A stretch of DNA of 64,000 bases from assembly GCA_001914955.1 (NCBI GenBank), contig MNDM01000044.1, positions 1 through 64,000 of the forward strand. Direction: 5' to 3'. The translations under genes and the position numbers were made by a program. This DNA is from Nitrospirae bacterium 13_2_20CM_2_62_8. Its GTDB lineage: Bacteria; Nitrospirota; Nitrospiria; Nitrospirales; Nitrospiraceae. Of this stretch, positions 60,642-64,000 are shown one piece after another; positions within the stretch are counted from its first letter, which is position 1; each line of letters starts with the position of its first letter. The notes below the pieces were generated by a model. It was not told the DNA's origin, searched no databases, and was given only the letters and a program-made list of their open reading frames with translations.

Positions 60642-62036
60642 GTGATTGCCGATCGCCTCGCCGAGTACGGTCGGTCGCTTTCCTATCCGCATCTTCCCGC
60701 CGCCGTGGTACATGAGGTCAAACGCCGGATCCTGGACAGCCTCGGGTGTGCCTTCGGCGGCTGGTCCGCCGAGCCTTGCCGGATCGCCCGCCGCACGGCA
60801 CAAGCAGTGAAGAGCGCGAACGGCGCGACGCTGTGGGGGACAGGGCATAAGACCCTTCCGGATCTGGCCGCCTTCGCCAACGGGGCGCTGGTCCGCTACC
60901 TGGACTTTAACGACACCTACCTGTCGCAGGAGCCCGCGCATCCTTCGGACAATATCGCGGCGGTCCTGGCCGTTGCAGAGGCGACCCATGCTTCCGGCAA
61001 GCAAGCCATCGAGGCCATCGCCCTCGCCTACGAGATCCAGTGCCGGTTGTGCGACGCTGCGGCGCTCCGGCCGCGCGGGTGGGACCATGTGACGTACGGT
61101 CCCTTTTCGTCCGCGCTGGCCGCGGCCAAGGTGCTGAAGCTGTCGCAGACCCAGACGGTCCAAGCGGTCAATCTCGCCGGCGTGGCCAACGTGGCGCTGC
61201 GGCAGACGCGAGTGGGAGCCCTCTCCATGTGGAAGGCCTGCGCCTTTTCGAATGCCGCACGGAACGGCGTGTTCGCCGCCGTCCTCGCCCAACAGGGCAT
61301 GAGCGGGCCATCCCCGATCTTTGAGGGCGAGAAGGGCTTCATGAAGCTGGTGTCGGGGCCGTTCGATTTGCCGGCATTCGCCGGCGAGGGCCGGGCTCGG
61401 CGAGACGAGAATTCGTTCAAGATCCTCGAGACATACATTAAACACTACCCGGTGGAATACCATGCGCAGACCGCGGTCGAGGCGGCGCTCCTCGTCCGGG
61501 AGCAGGTGCTGAATGCGGAAGGACCCCGGTCTCTCGCAGGAATGACCGAGGTGGAGATCGGCAGCTATGGCGTGGCGATCGAGATTATCGGACGGGATGA
61601 GGCGAAGTGGCGTCCACGGACGAGGGAGACCGCCGACCACAGCTTCCCGTATTGCGTCGCCGTCGCCTTGCTGGACGGGACGGTGACCGTCCGGTCGTTC
61701 GGACCGAAGCGGCTCGAGGATCCGGCTCTGCATGCCCTGATGCAAAAGATCCGCGTCGTCGAGCAACCGGAGTTGAGAGACTGGTATCCTCAGGCCATGC
61801 CCACGCGGGTCACGGTCCGAACGGCGGCGGGCAAGGAGTATGTGAGGCAGGTGGACTTTCCGCTGGGCCACCCTCGGAACCCGATGTCGGATCGCGAGGT
61901 GGAGGAAAAGTTCCGGAGCCTCGCGCAAGGGAGGCTGGACCGGATTCGAGCCGGTAAGGTCATTGACTTGGTCTGGAAGCTCGACGCGCTGAAAAACGTC
62001 GGTGACCTGATGCCGTTGCTCAAGGTGGCTCGCTAA
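60642..62036 (+). CDS. prpD: MmgE/PrpD-family dehydratase (2-methylcitrate dehydratase)
   Basis: 464 residues from a GTG. MmgE/PrpD fold: AVVHEVKRRILDSLGCAFGGW, YLDFNDTYLSQEPAHPSDNIAAVLAVAEA (residues shared by the family's active site), AYEIQCRLCDAAALRPRGWDHVTYGPFSSALAAAKVLKLS, and KHYPVEYHAQTAVEAALLVRE. It dehydrates 2-methylcitrate in propionyl-CoA breakdown. The neighbouring prpB and methylcitrate synthase genes support that assignment. It is divergent from the hydratase gene. Confidence 0.88.
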   Translation: MIADRLAEYGRSLSYPHLPAAVVHEVKRRILDSLGCAFGGWSAEPCRIARRTAQAVKSANGATLWGTGHKTLPDLAAFANGALVRYLDFNDTYLSQEPAHPSDNIAAVLAVAEATHASGKQAIEAIALAYEIQCRLCDAAALRPRGWDHVTYGPFSSALAAAKVLKLSQTQTVQAVNLAGVANVALRQTRVGALSMWKACAFSNAARNGVFAAVLAQQGMSGPSPIFEGEKGFMKLVSGPFDLPAFAGEGRARRDENSFKILETYIKHYPVEYHAQTAVEAALLVREQVLNAEGPRSLAGMTEVEIGSYGVAIEIIGRDEAKWRPRTRETADHSFPYCVAVALLDGTVTVRSFGPKRLEDPALHALMQKIRVVEQPELRDWYPQAMPTRVTVRTAAGKEYVRQVDFPLGHPRNPMSDREVEEKFRSLAQGRLDRIRAGKVIDLVWKLDALKNVGDLMPLLKVAR

Positions 62037-62103
62037 AGGACTCCCTCCCCACCACGAGGGGGCCTGTCGTTCGACCCAGAGGCTCTCGACGGGCGACGAG
62101 CTC

Positions 62104-62137
62104 CCCTCGACAGGCTCGGGGCCTGAGCTTGTCGAAG
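62104..62137. repeat. Intergenic palindrome (CTCGACAGGCTC / GAGCTTGTCGA type)
   Basis: CCTCGACAGGCTCGG pairs with CCTGAGCTTGTCGAAGG. This is a common bacterial dispersed repeat and is partly shared with the direct repeats around the NusG paralogue. It lies between prpD and the DUF559 gene. Confidence 0.65.
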
Positions 62138-62162
62138 GCAGTCGAGCGAGGGCTAGGGAGGT

Positions 62163-62203
62163 CTTTCCTCCCCCCTTGAGGGGGAGGATAAAGGTGGGGG
62201 GAA
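62163..62203. repeat. C/G-run palindrome upstream of the DUF559 gene
   Basis: CTTTCCTCCCCCC and GGGGGAGGATAAAGG form inverted arms just before the start codon at 62203. A related palindrome lies at the other end of the gene (62538-62565). Confidence 0.75.
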
Positions 62204-62571
62204 TGAATCGGGGGCAAGCTAGAAAGTTAAGGAATAACCCAACCGATGCAGAAAAAGTGTTATGGAAGCACCTTCGCCTGCGCCAAGTGGAGGGACATAA
62301 ATTCCGACGACAGCAACCCTTAGGACCGTATATCGTGGATTTCGTGTGTCTTGACAGAAAATTGATTGTCGAGGTGGATGGGGGACAACATTTGGAGCAA
62401 TCTGCTTCTGATGCGAAGCGCACGGCCTGGCTCGAAGGCCGAGGATTTCGCCTTTTGAGATATTGGAATGATCAGGTGTTGAAGGAACCGGAAGCTGTCA
62501 CCGAAGCCATCTGGAATGCTATGAACCCCCCCGCCCAACCCTCCCCCACAAAGGGGGGGAGGGAAAATTAG
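62203..62571 (+). CDS. DUF559 endonuclease-like protein
   Basis: 122 residues from the ATG at 62203 (start MNRGQARKLRNNPTDAEKV). The Vsr-like restriction-endonuclease fold of DUF559 is clear: LRNNPTDAEKVLWKHLR, GHKFRRQQPLGPYIVDFVCLDRKLIVEVDGGQH (the core acidic residues) and RTAWLEGRGFRLLRYWNDQVL. Its C-terminus (PPAQPSPTKGGREN) is encoded by the downstream palindrome. Base composition is less GC-rich than the prp genes on either side, and the gene is bracketed by repeats. It therefore looks like an insertion into the propionate operon. Confidence 0.85.
   Translation: MNRGQARKLRNNPTDAEKVLWKHLRLRQVEGHKFRRQQPLGPYIVDFVCLDRKLIVEVDGGQHLEQSASDAKRTAWLEGRGFRLLRYWNDQVLKEPEAVTEAIWNAMNPPAQPSPTKGGREN
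62538..62565. repeat. C/G-run palindrome inside the 3' end of the DUF559 gene
   Basis: CCCTCCCCC ACAAA GGGGGGGAGGG. It forms the last codons of the DUF559 gene and the spacer before prpB. Confidence 0.75.
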
Positions 62572-62597
62572 GGATAGACTAATTGGTGCCGATAAAC

Positions 62598-63500
62598 ATG
62601 GGACCTTCTAAACCCAGGCGCCTGCGGGAATTGATCGCTCGGCATCTCGTGATGATGCCGGGGGCGTTCAATGCGCTGACGGCGATCCAGATCGAAGGAG
62701 CGGGGTTCGAAGCGGTCTATATCTCAGGCGCCGGGCTGGCGGCGGCTCGAGGACTCCCCGACATCGGGCTCCTGTCAATGACGGAGGTGGCGAGCGACGC
62801 CGGGACCATTGCGAATGCGGTCTCAATCCCGGCGCTCGTCGATGCGGACACCGGCTATGGTCCGCCCCTCGCTGTCATGCGGGCGGTCAGAGAGTTCGAG
62901 CAACGGGGGCTGGCTGCGATCCAATTGGAGGATCAGGAGAACCCCAAGAAGTGCGGACATCTTCCGGGAAAGCGCTTGGTGTCCACCTCCGAGATGGCCC
63001 AGAAGATCGGGGCCGCGGTCGAGGCGCGCCGGGACCCGGATTTCGTCATTGTGGCCCGAACCGACGCGCGGGCCGTGGAAGGCCTGGATGCATCCGTCCG
63101 ACGGGCGCGGGAGTATGCGCGCGCAGGCGCCGATGCGGTGTTCCCCGAGGCCCTGGAGTCCGCCGAGGAGTTCCGGGCCTTCGCGCAGGGGCTCTCGAAG
63201 GAAGGCATCAAGGTGCCGCTCGTGGCCAACATGACCGAATTCGGCAAGACCCCCTACCTGACCGTCAGGGAGTTCGAGGACCTGGGGTATCGCATCGTCC
63301 TGTTCCCGGTCACGGCCCTCCGTGTGGCGACCAAGGCGATCGAGACCATGCTGGCTGAGGTGAAGGCTCTCGGGACTCAACAGGGATTGTTGAACAGGAT
63401 GCACACCAGGCAACAGCTCTACGAGCTGCTGCGATACTCGGACTACGAGAAACGGGACAAGGACCTACATGAGCGCTATGGGCGGGAAGAACAAGACTGA
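62598..63500 (+). CDS. prpB: Methylisocitrate lyase (isocitrate lyase/PEP mutase family)
   Basis: 300 residues from the ATG at 62598. TTG and GTG a few codons earlier are also in frame. Signature ENPKKCGHLPGKRLV contains the catalytic KKCGH, preceded by VDADTGYGPPLAVMRAVREFEQRGLAAIQLEDQ (metal-binding acidic residues). VARTDARAVEGLDASVRRAREYARAGADAVFPEAL and FPVTALRVATKAIETML follow. It cleaves 2-methylisocitrate to pyruvate and succinate. It overlaps the following synthase gene. Confidence 0.92.
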   Translation: MGPSKPRRLRELIARHLVMMPGAFNALTAIQIEGAGFEAVYISGAGLAAARGLPDIGLLSMTEVASDAGTIANAVSIPALVDADTGYGPPLAVMRAVREFEQRGLAAIQLEDQENPKKCGHLPGKRLVSTSEMAQKIGAAVEARRDPDFVIVARTDARAVEGLDASVRRAREYARAGADAVFPEALESAEEFRAFAQGLSKEGIKVPLVANMTEFGKTPYLTVREFEDLGYRIVLFPVTALRVATKAIETMLAEVKALGTQQGLLNRMHTRQQLYELLRYSDYEKRDKDLHERYGREEQD

Positions 63501-64000
63501 TCGAGCAACAGGCACTCGGGGTGAGGCTAAGGGAGGGGGAGCGGCTTACAGTCCGGGACTGGAGGGAGTGATCGCAGGGGAGACGGTTCTCTGCCAGATT
63601 GACGAGGGCGAGTCCGGCCTGCGGTATCGGGGCTACGCCATCGGCGACCTGGCGGAGCAGGCGACGTTTGAAGAGGTCTCCTATCTCCTGCTGCTCGGGA
63701 AGCTCCCGACGCGCAAGGAACTGGAGGACTTCTCCGGGCAGTTGCGCGCGCAGTGGGTCTTACCCGGGCCGGTCGAAGCCTTTCTCGGCGTGGTGCCACC
63801 CAATGCCCACCCCATGGACATTCTGCGGACCGGCGTGTCCCTACTGGGCATGACTGATCCCGATGCCACGGGTGAGGGGCGCGTCTCGGCGCGCCCGGGG
63901 TGGGAGGGTGCGATCATCGGCTCGCAGGCGGCCAATGTGCGCAAGGCCATCCGTTTGCTGGCCCAGATCCCCGTCATGATCGCAACCGCGCACCGCCTCG
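63469..64000 (+). CDS. prpC: Citrate/2-methylcitrate synthase, N-terminal part (cut by window edge)
   Basis: Open frame from the ATG at 63469 (or 63478), overlapping the end of prpB by about 30 bases, and running off the right edge. After a Gly/Lys-rich lead comes GLEGVIAGETVLCQIDEGESGLRYRGYAIGDLAEQATFEEVSYLLLLGKLPTRKELEDF, the standard start of type-II citrate synthases, then HPMDILRTGVSLLGM and LLAQIPVMIATAHRL. The catalytic histidines and aspartate lie outside the window. Position after prpD and prpB suggests the propionyl-CoA-specific methylcitrate synthase. Sequence alone does not exclude citrate synthase. Confidence 0.9.
   Translation, partial: MSAMGGKNKTDRATGTRGEAKGGGAAYSPGLEGVIAGETVLCQIDEGESGLRYRGYAIGDLAEQATFEEVSYLLLLGKLPTRKELEDFSGQLRAQWVLPGPVEAFLGVVPPNAHPMDILRTGVSLLGMTDPDATGEGRVSARPGWEGAIIGSQAANVRKAIRLLAQIPVMIATAHRL

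Noticed and set aside
60603-62423. 606-codon minus-strand open frame
   Set aside because: Antisense to prpD and the DUF559 gene, and runs through intergenic palindromes.

Overview
The window is GC-rich bacterial chromosome from a Gram-negative organism: it encodes outer-membrane polysaccharide export proteins, an outer-membrane barrel and a phosphatidylserine decarboxylase. The gene mix (large exopolysaccharide cluster, many c-di-GMP-type domains, extensive acyl-CoA catabolism, G-rich dispersed palindromes) would fit a Nitrospirota- or Methylomirabilota-like lineage. That placement is an impression from gene content and was not tested. No rRNA, tRNA, CRISPR array, transposase or integrase was recognised.

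Region 1 (1-25.1 kb, all minus strand) is an exopolysaccharide locus read right to left. The export and assembly block comes first: two Wza-like proteins, an outer-membrane barrel and a Wzz/BY-kinase fusion. Next come a broken sugar-transferase fragment and an RfaH/UpxY-type NusG paralogue flanked by two direct repeats that carry ops-like motifs. A long biosynthetic block follows: VanZ, acetyltransferase, aminotransferases, dehydrogenase, glycosyltransferases, two deacetylase-type proteins, an asparagine-synthase-type amidotransferase, Gfo/Idh oxidoreductase, priming sugar transferase, PSD and an ATP-grasp protein. The acetyltransferase, aminotransferase, oxidoreductase and dehydrogenase together resemble the Wbp/Wlb route to a UDP-2,3-diacetamido-uronic acid.

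Region 2 (25.1-29.1 kb) is a regulatory island of three PilZ-domain genes (minus) alternating with two LuxR-type regulators (plus). Three 25-bp tandem repeats sit in the divergent control region next to the exopolysaccharide operon.

Region 3 (29.1-40.6 kb, minus) is a fatty-acid and amino-acid catabolic operon: haem-oxygenase-like diiron protein, acyl-CoA ligase, thiolase, 3-hydroxyacyl-CoA dehydrogenase, enoyl-CoA hydratase, patatin, XRE regulator, tryptophanase-type lyase and acyl-CoA dehydrogenase.

Region 4 (40.9-55.0 kb, plus) begins with a homogentisate-pathway operon (HPPD-like single-domain protein, HmgA, FAH-family hydrolase, phosphoribosyltransferase). It continues with a 2-oxoacid dehydrogenase (E1 alpha, E1 beta, E2), a hydroxybutyryl-CoA dehydrogenase, and a split B12 mutase whose active-site residues are those of isobutyryl-CoA mutase rather than methylmalonyl-CoA mutase. 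An MBL hydrolase, a cysteine-less thiolase with a DUF35 partner, and a short MeaB GTPase complete it. Read together, this suggests degradation of aromatic and branched-chain amino acids into acetyl-CoA and propionyl-CoA.

Region 5 (55.3-64 kb) holds a 1408-residue GGDEF-AAA-HEAT protein, an enoyl-CoA hydratase, and a 2-methylcitrate-cycle operon (prpD, prpB, start of a citrate/methylcitrate synthase) interrupted by a small DUF559 gene lying between palindromic repeats.
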